64,000 nucleotides of DNA, from contig CAJTDD010000002.1 in assembly GCA_910574885.1 (NCBI GenBank), positions 248,001 to 312,000 of the forward strand, in the 5' to 3' direction. Position numbers and translations under genes: made by a program. The notes beneath the pieces are model-generated. The model saw only the letters and a list, made by a program, of their open reading frames with translations, had not been told where the DNA came from and did no database searches. The stretch's first letter is position 1. Each line of letters starts with the position of its first letter. Below are positions 1 through 8,615 of this stretch, piece by piece. Source of the stretch: Lachnospiraceae bacterium. Lineage in GTDB: Bacteria > Bacillota > Clostridia > Lachnospirales > Lachnospiraceae.

Positions 1-1041
1 GGAAACCGCCTCGTCGCAGACAACAAACTTAGGTTTCAGCGCAAGCGCGCGGGCAATACCGATACGCTGTCTCTGCCCGCCGGAGAACTGATGCGGATAT
101 CTGTGGAGCATGTACGGCGCAAGTCCGCATTCCTCCATCGTCTTCATGACATAATCCTGCATCTTATCATCATTCTTCGTGAAGAATCCATGGGCAAGAA
201 GCCCCTCGCCGATAATCTGCCCTACCGTCATTCTCGGATTCAAAGATGAATACGGGTCCTGGAAAATCATCTGCATATCTTTCCTTAAAATACGCATCTC
301 ATGATTCTTCAGTCTGGCAAGGTCTACGCCTTCATCCCGGTACTCTTCGTATTTCCGGAAGGCCTCGTCTGAACCGTACTTGCTTCTAAGCGCGGCAAGC
401 TTCTCTTCCGCTGCGCTTAATTCTTTCTCTTTTGCCTGAATCTCGCTTTTCTTATCCTTGCCCTCAGCCCGGTCTTCTTCCCTCAAATTCCTAAGTTCCG
501 CGGCGATCCTGAACTTGTTCAAGAGCAGCCGCTCGGCCTCCTGCACGTTGTCAACGCCGTAGAACCCACCAATAATCTGCACAAGGTCAAGGAACTCCTT
601 ATTGCACTCTTTACGGACATTCTCGCATTCTTCCTGCTTCACGAACTTCTCTGTGCCGTCTGCCATCTTCTCATATTCTGCCTTGAGCGCCGCAACTTTA
701 TTCTCTAACTCGCTAATCTTTTTCTTTCTTGCGTCAATGCTCTTTACCGTGACATTGACATAATCCGGAGCCATCTCCGTGAGGGAACGTCCATAGTACA
801 TGGTCTTCCCTTCGGTCTGATGATAAATCTGAAGCAGCGTCCTTCCGAACGTGGACTTCCCGCACCCGGACTCTCCAACCAGCCCAACCGTCTCTCCTTC
901 GTATATGTCCAGGGTAATTCCGTCATTGGCACGGACATAAAGCTGTTCTTTCTGGAATAATTTCGTCTTCTTGATTGGGAACCATTGTTTCAGGTCCGTA
1001 ATCCGCAACAGCACCTTTTTATCCTGATTCTTATTTTGCAT
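1..1041 (-). CDS. oppF: Oligopeptide ABC transporter ATPase OppF, partial, with long internal insert
   Basis: Second ATPase of the Opp peptide importer, cytoplasmic. The C-terminus lies outside the window. The start ATG at 1041 overlaps the end of oppD by 11 bases, so the two are probably translationally coupled. Visible motifs are Walker [10 protein letters not shown] (residues 56-64), Q-loop [10 protein letters not shown] (about 258-267), signature FSGGQRQR (319-326) and Walker [10 protein letters not shown] near residue 340. The oddity is the distance from Walker A to the Q-loop: about 200 residues, where about 50 is usual in this family. The extra stretch, about residues 90-250, is rich in Lys, Glu, Ala and Leu and looks largely coiled coil. 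Reading frame and motifs on both sides are intact, so this is an insertion and not a frameshift. Confidence 0.93.
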   Translation of the reverse strand, partial: MQNKNQDKKVLLRITDLKQWFPIKKTKLFQKEQLYVRANDGITLDIYEGETVGLVGESGCGKSTFGRTLLQIYHQTEGKTMYYGRSLTEMAPDYVNVTVKSIDARKKKISELENKVAALKAEYEKMADGTEKFVKQEECENVRKECNKEFLDLVQIIGGFYGVDNVQEAERLLLNKFRIAAELRNLREEDRAEGKDKKSEIQAKEKELSAAEEKLAALRSKYGSDEAFRKYEEYRDEGVDLARLKNHEMRILRKDMQMIFQDPYSSLNPRMTVGQIIGEGLLAHGFFTKNDDKMQDYVMKTMEECGLAPYMLHRYPHQFSGGQRQRIGIARALALKPKFVVCDEAVS

Positions 1042-2026
1042 GGCGCGCCTCCTTTTCCGGATAGAAACAGCGTACGAGGTGATTGCCCTCCACCTGCTCT
1101 AATGCCGGTTCTTCTTCTAAGCATCTGTCGGTAGCATACTTACAGCGGGGCGCAAACTTACATCCCTTAGGAAGATCCAGCGGATGAGGTACGGCTCCCG
1201 GAATTGCCTCAAGCCTCGTTCCCACCGGCGTATCCAGGCGCGGGATAGAAGTCATTAAACCTTCCGTGTAAGGATGTGAATATCCATTGTCCCTTGCAAA
1301 TACCACTTGCGCCGGACACATCTCCACAACCTGCCCGCAGTACATAACCGCCACGCTGTCCGCCATCTCATTGATAACGCCAAGATCATGAGTGATGAAA
1401 AGGATAGATGTTCCTTTCTCACGTTTCAGTTCATTCATCAGATGCAAAATCTGTGCCTGGATGGTAACGTCAAGCGCCGTGGTCGGCTCGTCTGCAATCA
1501 GCAGGCTCGGCTCACACGCAAGCGCCATCGCAATCATGACACGCTGGCGCATACCGCCGGAGAGCTGATGTGGGAACTGTTTCATGATCGATTCAGCATT
1601 GGGAATCTTAACCGACTTCAGCATCTCAAGGGATTTTTTGCTCGCTTCCTCTTTCGATATCTTCTGGTGAGTCAGATAAACTTCATTCAACTGTTTCTCA
1701 ATCGTATACACCGGGTTCAGGCTCGTCATCGGCTCCTGGAAGATTACGGAAATCTCGTTTCCACGAATCTGATACATGTCGTTAATCGTACACTCTGCCA
1801 GATCGCGCCCCTTGAATGTAATCTTTCCGCTGTCAATGTATCCGTTGCCGTCAAGCAATTTCAGAATACTCATGGCAGAAACACTCTTACCGCTTCCGGA
1901 CTCTCCAACGATTCCAAGGGTCTTACCGGCTTCCACCTGATAGGACACACCGTTTACGGCTTTTACGATTCCTTTTTTCGTCTTAAAAAATGTATGTAAA
2001 TCGTCAACTTCTAATAAATACTCCAT
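1031..2026 (-). CDS. oppD: Oligopeptide ABC transporter ATPase OppD
   Basis: First ATPase subunit of the peptide importer; it pairs with OppF to power OppB/OppC. The 331 residues contain Walker [10 protein letters not shown]-loop [11 protein letters not shown], signature LSGGMRQR, Walker [14 protein letters not shown] and the switch histidine ITHDLGV. The C-terminal oligopeptide/dipeptide extension has the usual cysteine cluster ([15 protein letters not shown]). Length and motif spacing are normal, unlike its partner OppF. It starts 9 bases after the oppC stop codon and overlaps oppF at its 3-prime end, so it belongs to the oppABCDF operon. Confidence 0.96.
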   Translation of the reverse strand: MEYLLEVDDLHTFFKTKKGIVKAVNGVSYQVEAGKTLGIVGESGSGKSVSAMSILKLLDGNGYIDSGKITFKGRDLAECTINDMYQIRGNEISVIFQEPMTSLNPVYTIEKQLNEVYLTHQKISKEEASKKSLEMLKSVKIPNAESIMKQFPHQLSGGMRQRVMIAMALACEPSLLIADEPTTALDVTIQAQILHLMNELKREKGTSILFITHDLGVINEMADSVAVMYCGQVVEMCPAQVVFARDNGYSHPYTEGLMTSIPRLDTPVGTRLEAIPGAVPHPLDLPKGCKFAPRCKYATDRCLEEEPALEQVEGNHLVRCFYPEKEARHAK

Positions 2027-2035
2027 GACTCCCCC

Positions 2036-3799
2036 CTACCTTTCACTGGATTTTGGATCAACTGCTTTCCGCAGGCCGTCTCCGAAAAGGTTGATACTGA
2101 TTGTACAAAGCGCGAGTGCGATAGACGGGAACACCCATCTCCACCAAAACTGTGAGATAACCTCCGATGAACGGCAGTTATTCAGCATATTCCCCCATGA
2201 AGGGATCGGCTCGCCAACACCAAATCCAAGGAATGACAAACCGGACTCAGTAAGCATACAGGTAGCAAATGCAAGCGTCGCATTAACAATGATGATTGTC
2301 ATAACGTTTGGCACGATATGCCGGAAGATGATATTCCTCTCACGCACGCCAAGGGCTTTTGCCGCCGTAACGAACTCCTTCTGACGTTCTGCCAGTACCT
2401 GCGCGCGGACGATACCGGCAACGCCCGGCCAGCTCAAGATACCAAGGATTACCATAATCATAACGATACGCCCTACCTCCGATACCTTGTTTCCGATCAA
2501 TGCCGACAGGATTAACGCTAACGGGATAAACGGCAGGGAGCCTACTACTTCCGCAATACGCATCAGCACGATATCAATCTTTCCTGCATAATATCCGGAA
2601 ATACCTCCGACAATGATACCGATAATCAGGGAAATGATAACGGATACAAATCCAACCGTCATGGTCATCTGGCCGCCCTTTAATATACGCAGGGCAACGC
2701 TTCTTCCAAGGTTGTCCGTACCGAACAGGTAGCCTTTCAGTCCCCAGGTGGTAACGTTTCCGTCTGCGTCAATGGCATAATTCTGGTAATATTTGCTGGA
2801 AATACTTACAATATTCTTCAGCCCTGACGGGAGCTTCGCCTGTTTGTTATTGTTGCCGCCCCATGCTACGGCTGTACCGTCGTCAAGCAGCGCAACGGCA
2901 TGGTTCCGTCCTGCCGCAAGACTGACCGCATGTCCTTCCACACCTTCCGGGATATCCTTGATATGATAGTCATTGCCGCCCCAGCAAACGATCGTACCGT
3001 CGTCAAGCAGCGCCAGCGCCGTCTTATCTGTCAGTACAAAGTCTTGTACTTTTCCCTGAATCTCATCCGGAATTGCGTCAAAAGCCGTCGCCCTCTTCGC
3101 AAGTGGGAGCAGCTTGCCGTCCTCTGTCAGCGCAAGGCCGGTCTGGATATTCGTTTTCACCAATTTTACATTCTCATCCTTTGCTCTGGAAGCCACAATA
3201 TCAACTGTATTTTCATTTCCCCATTTTACAATGCTTCCGTCCTCCAGAACTGCAATTGACACTTGATACCCTGCTGCGATTGATTTTACCTTCTTATTCT
3301 GTACCTCCGCCGGAATCCGATTCAGGTTCATACGATTGAATCCCCAAGTAAATACTTTCCCCTCGTCATTCACTGCAAGGACATGATCCTGGCCGACTGC
3401 AATATCCTCGACCTTTCCCATGTCTGCCGGAATCTGTTTCAGACGGTCGGTTAAGCTTCCCCACTCATACACAACGCCGTCATTATCAATCCCCACGCCG
3501 AAGGTCGGCCCTACCCCTATCGCTTTTACATTGCCGTTCAGCTCCTTAGGGACAGAAAGAAATGAAAATCCCGGTCCGATATTCTTCTGTGTTGGGTCTT
3601 GATAGTTCATATCCTGTTTAAACCAAATAGGGAGAATGAAACACATCAAAAATATTACAATAAATACAAAAGCCGAACCCATAGCAATCTTGTTCTCGCA
3701 AAGGTTCTTAATAATTGTCCGAAAAGGACTCTGCATCTGTTCTTCTTCTAAAATAGAACGCTGCTTTTCTTCTTTTTTACCTTTTTTCAACATGTTCAT
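2036..3799 (-). CDS. oppC: Oligopeptide ABC transporter permease OppC with inserted RCC1-like beta-propeller
   Basis: Membrane permease subunit of the peptide importer. The first membrane helix is at about residues 40-60. The usual OppC core resumes at about 356 (YLFGTDNLGRSVALRIL) and runs to the end with the EAA-loop region AAKALGVRERNIIFRHI. Between them lie about 265 extra residues made of RCC1-type repeats. Trp-Gly pairs fall near residues 113, 152, 193, 273, 313 and 352, with one blade near 232 lacking the pair, a period of about 40 residues that fits seven blades. The protein is 587 residues where about 300 is usual. Since a cytoplasmic N-terminus precedes helix 1, the propeller should face outside, beside the OppA docking surface. 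It lies 7 bases after oppB and just before oppD. Confidence 0.93.
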   Translation of the reverse strand: MNMLKKGKKEEKQRSILEEEQMQSPFRTIIKNLCENKIAMGSAFVFIVIFLMCFILPIWFKQDMNYQDPTQKNIGPGFSFLSVPKELNGNVKAIGVGPTFGVGIDNDGVVYEWGSLTDRLKQIPADMGKVEDIAVGQDHVLAVNDEGKVFTWGFNRMNLNRIPAEVQNKKVKSIAAGYQVSIAVLEDGSIVKWGNENTVDIVASRAKDENVKLVKTNIQTGLALTEDGKLLPLAKRATAFDAIPDEIQGKVQDFVLTDKTALALLDDGTIVCWGGNDYHIKDIPEGVEGHAVSLAAGRNHAVALLDDGTAVAWGGNNNKQAKLPSGLKNIVSISSKYYQNYAIDADGNVTTWGLKGYLFGTDNLGRSVALRILKGGQMTMTVGFVSVIISLIIGIIVGGISGYYAGKIDIVLMRIAEVVGSLPFIPLALILSALIGNKVSEVGRIVMIMVILGILSWPGVAGIVRAQVLAERQKEFVTAAKALGVRERNIIFRHIVPNVMTIIIVNATLAFATCMLTESGLSFLGFGVGEPIPSWGNMLNNCRSSEVISQFWWRWVFPSIALALCTISINLFGDGLRKAVDPKSSER

Positions 3800-3806
3800 T
3801 CCTCCA

Positions 3807-4790
3807 TTACTCTAACTTGATTCTCGGATCTACCAGACAATAGCAGAGGTCTGTGATCAAGTTCGCCACAAGCGCCAGAAGTATATAGAACATCTGCATC
3901 GCAAGCGCAACCGTATAATCCTGATTCATAAGGGAATCGATTAACAGCTTACCTACCCCGTTCCATGAGAACAGTGTCTCGATAATGATAGAACCGCCAA
4001 AAATTGCTACGATTGACCCGACAACATATCCGGTAATCGGAATCAACGCATTCCGGAATGCATGTTTATAAATCACTGTCTTTTCCCGCAGCCCCTTTGC
4101 CCTCGCAGTACGCACATAGTCCATAGACAAGGCATCCAAAAGAGCGCCTCTGACGTATCTCGTAAGACCGCCGAGCCCTGCAAATACCATTACAAGCACC
4201 GGCAGACAGAGATGATACGCATAGTCTGTAAACGCCCGGAATCCGGTATAATTCGCTCCCGTCGTCACCATACCGCTGATTGGGAAGATTGGGAGCACAA
4301 TCGCAAACAAGAAGATAAAGATCAGCGCCGTGATAAATGACGGAATACTGATACCAATAATCGTTGTCACCTGCACAGTCGTATCAAATGCCGTATTCTG
4401 CTTCACTGCCGCCTTGATTCCCAACGGAACTGTTATAAGAAACAGAAGCACATAATACACCACATTCAGACAGATCGTATTCTTCATCGGCGGACCGACG
4501 AGTTCAGTAACCGGTATCCGATGTACGGAGGAATATCCGAAATCGCCTCTCAGCAGATTCCCAAACCAACTAAAATACTGAATAATCAATGGTTTGTCCA
4601 ACCCAAGCCTTGCTCTTGCCTGCTGATACAGCATCTCATATTCCTCAGGAGAAACGCTCATCTTCTGTCCTTCAACCAACATTCGCGCCGGATCTCCAGG
4701 AACCATTTTAAACAAGCCAAAAAGCAAAATGGACAAAATAAAGAAAACGACTACCATATAGGCAAGTCTTTTTAGTATATATTTAGCCAT
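3807..4790 (-). CDS. oppB: Oligopeptide ABC transporter permease OppB
   Basis: Membrane permease partner of OppC, 327 residues. It opens with a hydrophobic helix (MVVVFFILSILLFGLFKM), followed by the conserved VPGDPAR segment and further membrane helices. The coupling-helix region RTARAKGLREKTVIYKHAFRNALIP contacts the ATPases. Length and architecture are typical of the family, with no insert like that in OppC. It is the second gene of the operon, separated from oppA by an 82-base spacer holding a hairpin that may lower downstream expression relative to the binding protein. Confidence 0.95.
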   Translation of the reverse strand: MAKYILKRLAYMVVVFFILSILLFGLFKMVPGDPARMLVEGQKMSVSPEEYEMLYQQARARLGLDKPLIIQYFSWFGNLLRGDFGYSSVHRIPVTELVGPPMKNTICLNVVYYVLLFLITVPLGIKAAVKQNTAFDTTVQVTTIIGISIPSFITALIFIFLFAIVLPIFPISGMVTTGANYTGFRAFTDYAYHLCLPVLVMVFAGLGGLTRYVRGALLDALSMDYVRTARAKGLREKTVIYKHAFRNALIPITGYVVGSIVAIFGGSIIIETLFSWNGVGKLLIDSLMNQDYTVALAMQMFYILLALVANLITDLCYCLVDPRIKLE

Positions 4791-4817
4791 ATGTAAAACC
4801 CCACTTTATTTTGATAA

Positions 4818-4850
4818 AAAGGGAGATAGCGGCTCGCCGTCTCCCCTTAT
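4818..4850 (-). terminator. Intercistronic attenuator hairpin between oppA and oppB
   Basis: Read on the minus strand, a GC-rich stem (AAGGGGAGA-CGGC paired with GCCG-CTA-TCTCCCTT, with a small bulge) is followed by TTTTTATC. It follows oppA and precedes oppB. In opp operons such hairpins commonly cause partial termination, so that more binding protein than permease is made; that role is inferred here. Confidence 0.6.
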
Positions 4851-4872
4851 TATGTCTATCCTGCTAAAACTT

Positions 4873-6807
4873 TTATTCCTCAATGTAAGCATCGAGAATG
4901 AAATACCACCAGTTATCATATGCGCGAGGAACAAAGTTCTTTAACTTAGGATTATAGAACCAGTACTGCGTTCCTGTCGTCATAACAACACCCGGCATCT
5001 TCTTGTTGATTTCCTCTTCAAACTTCACAAATAACTCGCGGAATTTCTCTACATCACCCGGCTCCACTTTCTGCATCTCTGCCGTAATGCTCTTCAATTC
5101 CGGATCACTTACACGATAGTAGTTCCAAAGACCCATTCTGTCCGGAGCGTCATCAAAGAAGTACCACCATGAGCTAAGTTCAGGTAAAACAACGGCGCAA
5201 GAGAAAACATGGTAAGTAGGATCTGATCCTTCGCGGTTCAGATGATTAACCAACTGCGCAAAGTCCATCTTCGTCCCTTCAAACTTCATACCAACCTTCT
5301 CGGCTTCCGGAGGAATTACTGTGTTGTAAAGGTTCGTAACTTCACTTTCACTGTATGCCCACTGAATCTCCAGCGGCATCAGCTCGCCGTCTACATCCTT
5401 ATAACGTACCTTATCTGTACCTTCCTTGAACTCTTCCCCTTTTTCATTCAGCGTCCAGCCGCCGTCGATTAATTCCTGTTTTGCCTTGTCAATATCGTAT
5501 GTATAATGTGTAAGATTCTCTTCAAGCTCACTCTTTGTCGCCTGATAGTCTTCCATCGCCTCCGTAGCAAGACAGTCAACAACGGAAGCATATCCGCCTG
5601 TAAGCTGCTTGTTCAACTCATCACGGTCAATAATATAAGCAAATGCACGGCGTACTTCCGGGAACTGAGCAGGTCCGAAATCACATGCAAAACGGAATTC
5701 ATTTACAGAATCCAACGGTACAAGTCCATAGTTAGCCTTCAGGCTTCCGTCCTCTAACTTTGTTAAGGTAGAATCAATCGTCTCTCCCTTTGTCGTATTG
5801 AAAAAGTCAACGGAACCTTTCTCGAATTCATCTCTCCAAGTCTCTACCGCAACTGGTTTCGAGATGATGGACTGTACATGAGGCTTCGTTCCATCTGGTC
5901 TTCCGAGAAATTCTTCGTTAATTTCAAGTTCTACGGTCTCGGTGCTGACGTCAATACTCTTCAGCTTATAAGGTCCGCATACGACCGGTCTCTTATAACG
6001 GAAACCTTCGTTCGGATCAAGGAGCGTCTCTCTCAGAACATCTGTGGTGAACTTGTCGTTGAAGTAGCACCCGTTACCGTCGTCCAGAATATCTGTTCCC
6101 GGCGCAATTGCCGCCATCGGATCCGGTGTGTATCCGATATTGCCAAGTACATAATAGTCCGGAAGATTCTCAGCATCTACTGTCATAGAGAATTCATAAT
6201 CCCCAAGAAGCCGAAGCCCTGTAAACTCTTTCTTGTCTCCGCTGTTGAACTCCGTGTAGCCAAGCAGCGGGCTTCCTGTTGTCGCATCACCCTCGCACTC
6301 AACGAACTGCTTAGAAGAACGCAGCATAATAGCGAATAGGTAATCTTTCGCTGTTATATCGGAACCGTCGCTCCACTTCAGATTATCATTGATCTCTACT
6401 GTATAGGTAATCGATCCGTCCTCATTCTCCTTCTCGTCATGGGACTTTACAACAACCGGGTTCCAGTCAAGAGTACGATCCCTCATTATATCTGTCAGAC
6501 CGTAATCTTGCATCAACCTAATAAATCCTGTATTTGTCGCATTCGCCGACCATCCATCCATCATATCCGGCGATAAAGTCCCCGGTGAAATCTGTACGAC
6601 AAACTGCCCTCCTACCGGCGCATCCTCCGGCGGAGCCTGCGGCTCTGCGGTCTGTTCTACGCCTACCTCGCTGTCTGCACTGCTCTCACTGCTGTCTTCT
6701 TTTCCTGATCCCGAAGATGAGTTGCTGCTTACACTCCCCCCGCTGCACGCCGCAAGTGAGAATGTCATAATTCCCGCAAGCAGACACGCAATTACTCTTT
6801 TTTTCAT
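4873..6807 (-). CDS. oppA: Oligopeptide-binding lipoprotein OppA (SBP family 5)
   Basis: Extracellular solute-binding lipoprotein that captures peptides and delivers them to OppBC. A lipoprotein signal peptide ends in the lipobox SLAAC with Cys21, followed by a Ser/Gly/Glu-rich linker to about residue 65. The rest fits an extracellular solute-binding protein family 5 fold (for example the ITYTVEINDNLKWSDGSDITAKDYLFAI segment near residues 130-160). At 644 residues it is within the range of clostridial OppA proteins. It is first in the operon, behind a well-formed RBS (AGGAGG) and a promoter region with palindromic sites. The substrate range cannot be read from the sequence. Confidence 0.94.
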   Translation of the reverse strand: MKKRVIACLLAGIMTFSLAACSGGSVSSNSSSGSGKEDSSESSADSEVGVEQTAEPQAPPEDAPVGGQFVVQISPGTLSPDMMDGWSANATNTGFIRLMQDYGLTDIMRDRTLDWNPVVVKSHDEKENEDGSITYTVEINDNLKWSDGSDITAKDYLFAIMLRSSKQFVECEGDATTGSPLLGYTEFNSGDKKEFTGLRLLGDYEFSMTVDAENLPDYYVLGNIGYTPDPMAAIAPGTDILDDGNGCYFNDKFTTDVLRETLLDPNEGFRYKRPVVCGPYKLKSIDVSTETVELEINEEFLGRPDGTKPHVQSIISKPVAVETWRDEFEKGSVDFFNTTKGETIDSTLTKLEDGSLKANYGLVPLDSVNEFRFACDFGPAQFPEVRRAFAYIIDRDELNKQLTGGYASVVDCLATEAMEDYQATKSELEENLTHYTYDIDKAKQELIDGGWTLNEKGEEFKEGTDKVRYKDVDGELMPLEIQWAYSESEVTNLYNTVIPPEAEKVGMKFEGTKMDFAQLVNHLNREGSDPTYHVFSCAVVLPELSSWWYFFDDAPDRMGLWNYYRVSDPELKSITAEMQKVEPGDVEKFRELFVKFEEEINKKMPGVVMTTGTQYWFYNPKLKNFVPRAYDNWWYFILDAYIEE

Positions 6808-6831
6808 GTCTTTCTTTTCCTCCTTTTTTCC

Positions 6832-6859
6832 CTTTGAAACATAGTTTCAAAGATTATAC
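6832..6859 (-). promoter_or_regulatory. oppA promoter -10 with palindromic operator
   Basis: On the minus strand a TATAAT box lies at 6859-6854. Immediately downstream is a perfect 9-bp inverted repeat, CTTTGAAAC-N3-GTTTCAAAG (6832-6852), ending 24 bases before the oppA start codon. A dyad just downstream of a -10 box fits a repressor operator. The -35 region is not a good match. The cognate regulator is unknown. Confidence 0.5.
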
Positions 6860-6890
6860 GAGAATTTTAACACACTTGTTTATATTTTAC

Positions 6891-6918
6891 AATAGCAACT
6901 AATATTTTCGTTGCTATT
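6891..6918. repeat. 9-bp inverted repeat upstream of oppA promoter
   Basis: AATAGCAAC and GTTGCTATT are separated by 10 bases, about 35 bases upstream of the oppA -10 box. It could be a second regulator site; no partner can be named. Confidence 0.4.
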
Positions 6919-6972
6919 TGTCAATTTTTGTTATTTTTTCACAAAAATGGGGAGGATTTTTTGATTCTAAAG

Positions 6973-6987
6973 AAACTTCTGAAAATT
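6973..6987. promoter_or_regulatory. CodY-like box upstream of oppA
   Basis: AAACTTCTGAAAATT matches the published CodY consensus AATTTTCWGAAAATT at 13 of 15 positions. CodY represses peptide-uptake operons in many Firmicutes, so the location makes sense. It lies more than 100 bases upstream of the -10 box, in AT-rich sequence where chance matches are likely. Confidence 0.3.
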
Positions 6988-7206
6988 GAAATATAGAATA
7001 TATATGCCAAACCTGTTTTAAAGTAAACAGTAAAAAAAACGATTTTATGCCAACAAAATTGATATTTTTTTCACAATTTTATCCTCCTTTTTATACATTT
7101 CACATAAATACATTTCCACTCTTCATTTGCTCTTTGCAAATGAACAAAACGCCCTTTTTGTACCTTTTACATAACTGAACAAAATCCGTCTATCTTTCCT
7201 ATTAAA

Positions 7207-7256
7207 GTAAAAACAAAGTCACAGAACTTTTCCTTCTATTAAGAGTTCTGGGGCTT
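7207..7256 (-). terminator. Probable terminator of the tRNA operon
   Basis: On the minus strand, just after tRNA-Leu, CAGAACT and AGTTCTG form a stem, extendable by AAAG/CTTT, with a 15-base loop. A TGACTTTGTTTTTAC tract follows. The loop is larger than usual and the T-run is interrupted. Confidence 0.5.
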
Positions 7257-7264
7257 TCATTCAA

Positions 7265-7345
7265 TGCGGATGACAGGACTTGAACCTGCACGGGAAGCCC
7301 ACTAGATCCTAAGTCTAGCGCGTCTGCCAATTCCGCCACATCCGC
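7265..7345 (-). tRNA. tRNA-Leu (anticodon TAG)
   Basis: The acceptor arm GCGGATG pairs with CATCCGC. The long variable arm is typical of leucine tRNA. The anticodon loop CTTAGGA sits on stem GCTAGA/TCTAGT and gives anticodon TAG. CCA is not encoded. It is the last gene of the seven-tRNA unit. Confidence 0.95.
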
Positions 7346-7390
7346 ATAAATGCTATCTACGGAAACACTTCCAAAGATAGCATTCTCACC

Positions 7391-7463
7391 TGAGCGTGCG
7401 GGGATTCGAACCCCGGACAACTTGATTAAAAGTCAAGTGCTCTACCACCTGAGCTACACGCCC
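7391..7463 (-). tRNA. tRNA-Lys (anticodon TTT)
   Basis: Cloverleaf with acceptor GGGCGTG/CACGCTC, anticodon loop CTTTTAA on stem CTTGA/TCAAG, and T-arm GGTTCGAATCC. No encoded CCA. Confidence 0.96.
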
Positions 7464-7468
7464 ATACC

Positions 7469-7540
7469 CTGGGCTAGTTGGATTCGAACCAACGAATGCA
7501 GGAGTCAAAGTCCTGTGCCTTACCGCTTGGCGATAGCCCA
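7469..7540 (-). tRNA. tRNA-Gln (anticodon TTG)
   Basis: Acceptor TGGGCTA/TAGCCCA, anticodon loop CTTTGAC on stem CAGGA/TCCTG, discriminator G. No encoded CCA. Confidence 0.95.
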
Positions 7541-7554
7541 ATAAAAGAAAAAAG

Positions 7555-7629
7555 GGTGGGTAATGGGACTCGAACCCATGATATCCAGAACCACAATCTG
7601 GCGCGCTAACCAACTGCACCATACCCACC
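7555..7629 (-). tRNA. tRNA-His (anticodon GTG)
   Basis: Acceptor GTGGGTA/TACCCAC preceded by the extra G(-1) that marks histidine tRNA, and anticodon loop TTGTGGT on stem CCAGA/TCTGG. A T-rich run (TTTTTTCTTTT) follows on the minus strand before tRNA-Gln. Confidence 0.95.
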
Positions 7630-7697
7630 ATATATATTACTTATCGAACTATTCATTGTCCAACTAAGTATCACCTTATTCAATTGTGTGGTTCTAA

Positions 7698-7771
7698 CGA
7701 GCCTGGGGGGATTCGAACCCTCGACCTACGGCTTAGAAGGCCGTTGCTCTATCCAGCTGAGCTACAGACTC
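7698..7771 (-). tRNA. tRNA-Arg (anticodon TCT)
   Basis: Acceptor GAGTCTG/CAGGCTC, with a G-T pair, and anticodon loop CTTCTAA on stem ACGGC/GCCGT, discriminator G. Confidence 0.95.
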
Positions 7772-7837
7772 ATAAGACTAGCTCCCTAGACCTATCTTCT
7801 TAAAGCCTCTAAGCTGCTCGCCATTTGGCTTTAAAAA

Positions 7838-7908
7838 AGCGGGTGATGGGAATCGAACCCACGTATCTAGCTTGGAAGGCTAGTGTTCTACCATTGAACT
7901 ACACCCGC
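7838..7908 (-). tRNA. tRNA-Gly (anticodon TCC)
   Basis: Acceptor GCGGGTG/CACCCGC with the U discriminator usual for glycine, and anticodon loop CTTCCAA on stem CTAGC/GCTAG. The spacer to tRNA-Arg holds an 8-bp stem TTAAAGCC/GGCTTTAA, possibly a processing hairpin. Confidence 0.95.
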
Positions 7909-7915
7909 ACACGTA

Positions 7916-7990
<75 letters not shown>

Positions 7991-8043
7991 TCACTATATA
8001 CATCCCGGTATCTCCGAAGCCGTATCTCCGTGACACATCAGTT

Positions 8044-8072
8044 ATTATATAGGACTATCCACCACTTGTCAA
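8044..8072 (-). promoter_or_regulatory. Consensus sigma-A promoter of the tRNA operon
   Basis: On the minus strand TTGACA (8072-8067), a 17-base spacer, then TATAAT (8049-8044). Both hexamers are perfect, as expected for a strongly expressed stable-RNA operon. The first tRNA begins about 50 bases downstream. Confidence 0.9.
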
Positions 8073-8119
8073 CAACTTTTTTTCATTTTTGCTATTTTTT
8101 TACCGACATTTCCCCAATA

Positions 8120-8599
8120 TCATAAATACTTCTGTTCGATCTCCACATTTCCCGCCTCATCCAGGTCCATCAGCATATAACTGGGCCTGCGCCCTTCCTG
8201 TCTTGGAAACGCCACGCTCCCCGGGTTCAGCGTAATCAGATTCTCCTCCCGCGTCAGGGACGGTCTGTGGGTATGACCGTACATCACGATATCCGCTCCC
8301 CGTTCCCTCGCCTCGTCCTTAATCCTCTCCTCATTCAGCGCCACATAATAATAATGCCCATGGGTAATAAAAATGTGGCGCCCCATGACCTCAAACTCTT
8401 CCTCCTGGGGCAAATCCGAGAAGAAGTCATTGTTCCCCCTGACAATATGGGACGGACAGTCCGCCAACGCCGCAATGTAATCCTCCCCTCCCTCGGTATC
8501 GCCAAGATGAATCAGCATATCCACCGGGCGGACTTCCTCAAGAATCCGCTCAAGGTTCCTGTGAGACTTATGTGTGTCGCTAACAATCAATATTTTCAT
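8120..8599 (-). CDS. YfcE/MJ0936-type metallophosphoesterase
   Basis: Small cytoplasmic phosphodiesterase of the calcineurin-like superfamily, 159 residues, the usual size. All metal-binding motifs are visible in order: SDTHKSHRN (residues 7-15), HLGDTEG, RGNND, THGHYY and GHTHRP. Family members hydrolyse model phosphodiesters and need Mn or Mg; the physiological substrate is unknown. It follows rdgB with 16 bases between, a gene pair found in many Firmicutes, which suggests co-transcription. Confidence 0.9.
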   Translation of the reverse strand: MKILIVSDTHKSHRNLERILEEVRPVDMLIHLGDTEGGEDYIAALADCPSHIVRGNNDFFSDLPQEEEFEVMGRHIFITHGHYYYVALNEERIKDEARERGADIVMYGHTHRPSLTREENLITLNPGSVAFPRQEGRRPSYMLMDLDEAGNVEIEQKYL

Positions 8600-8615
8600 A
8601 AGATACCTCTCATCC

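Larger units (their letters stand above)
6808..7264. other. AT-rich intergenic region, oppA promoter side and tRNA 3-prime side
   Basis: About 450 bases without a credible gene. It holds the oppA promoter elements and inverted repeats (listed separately) next to the gene, and the probable tRNA-operon terminator at the far end. The short frame crossing 7202-7420 is an artefact of tRNA sequence. Confidence 0.6.
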
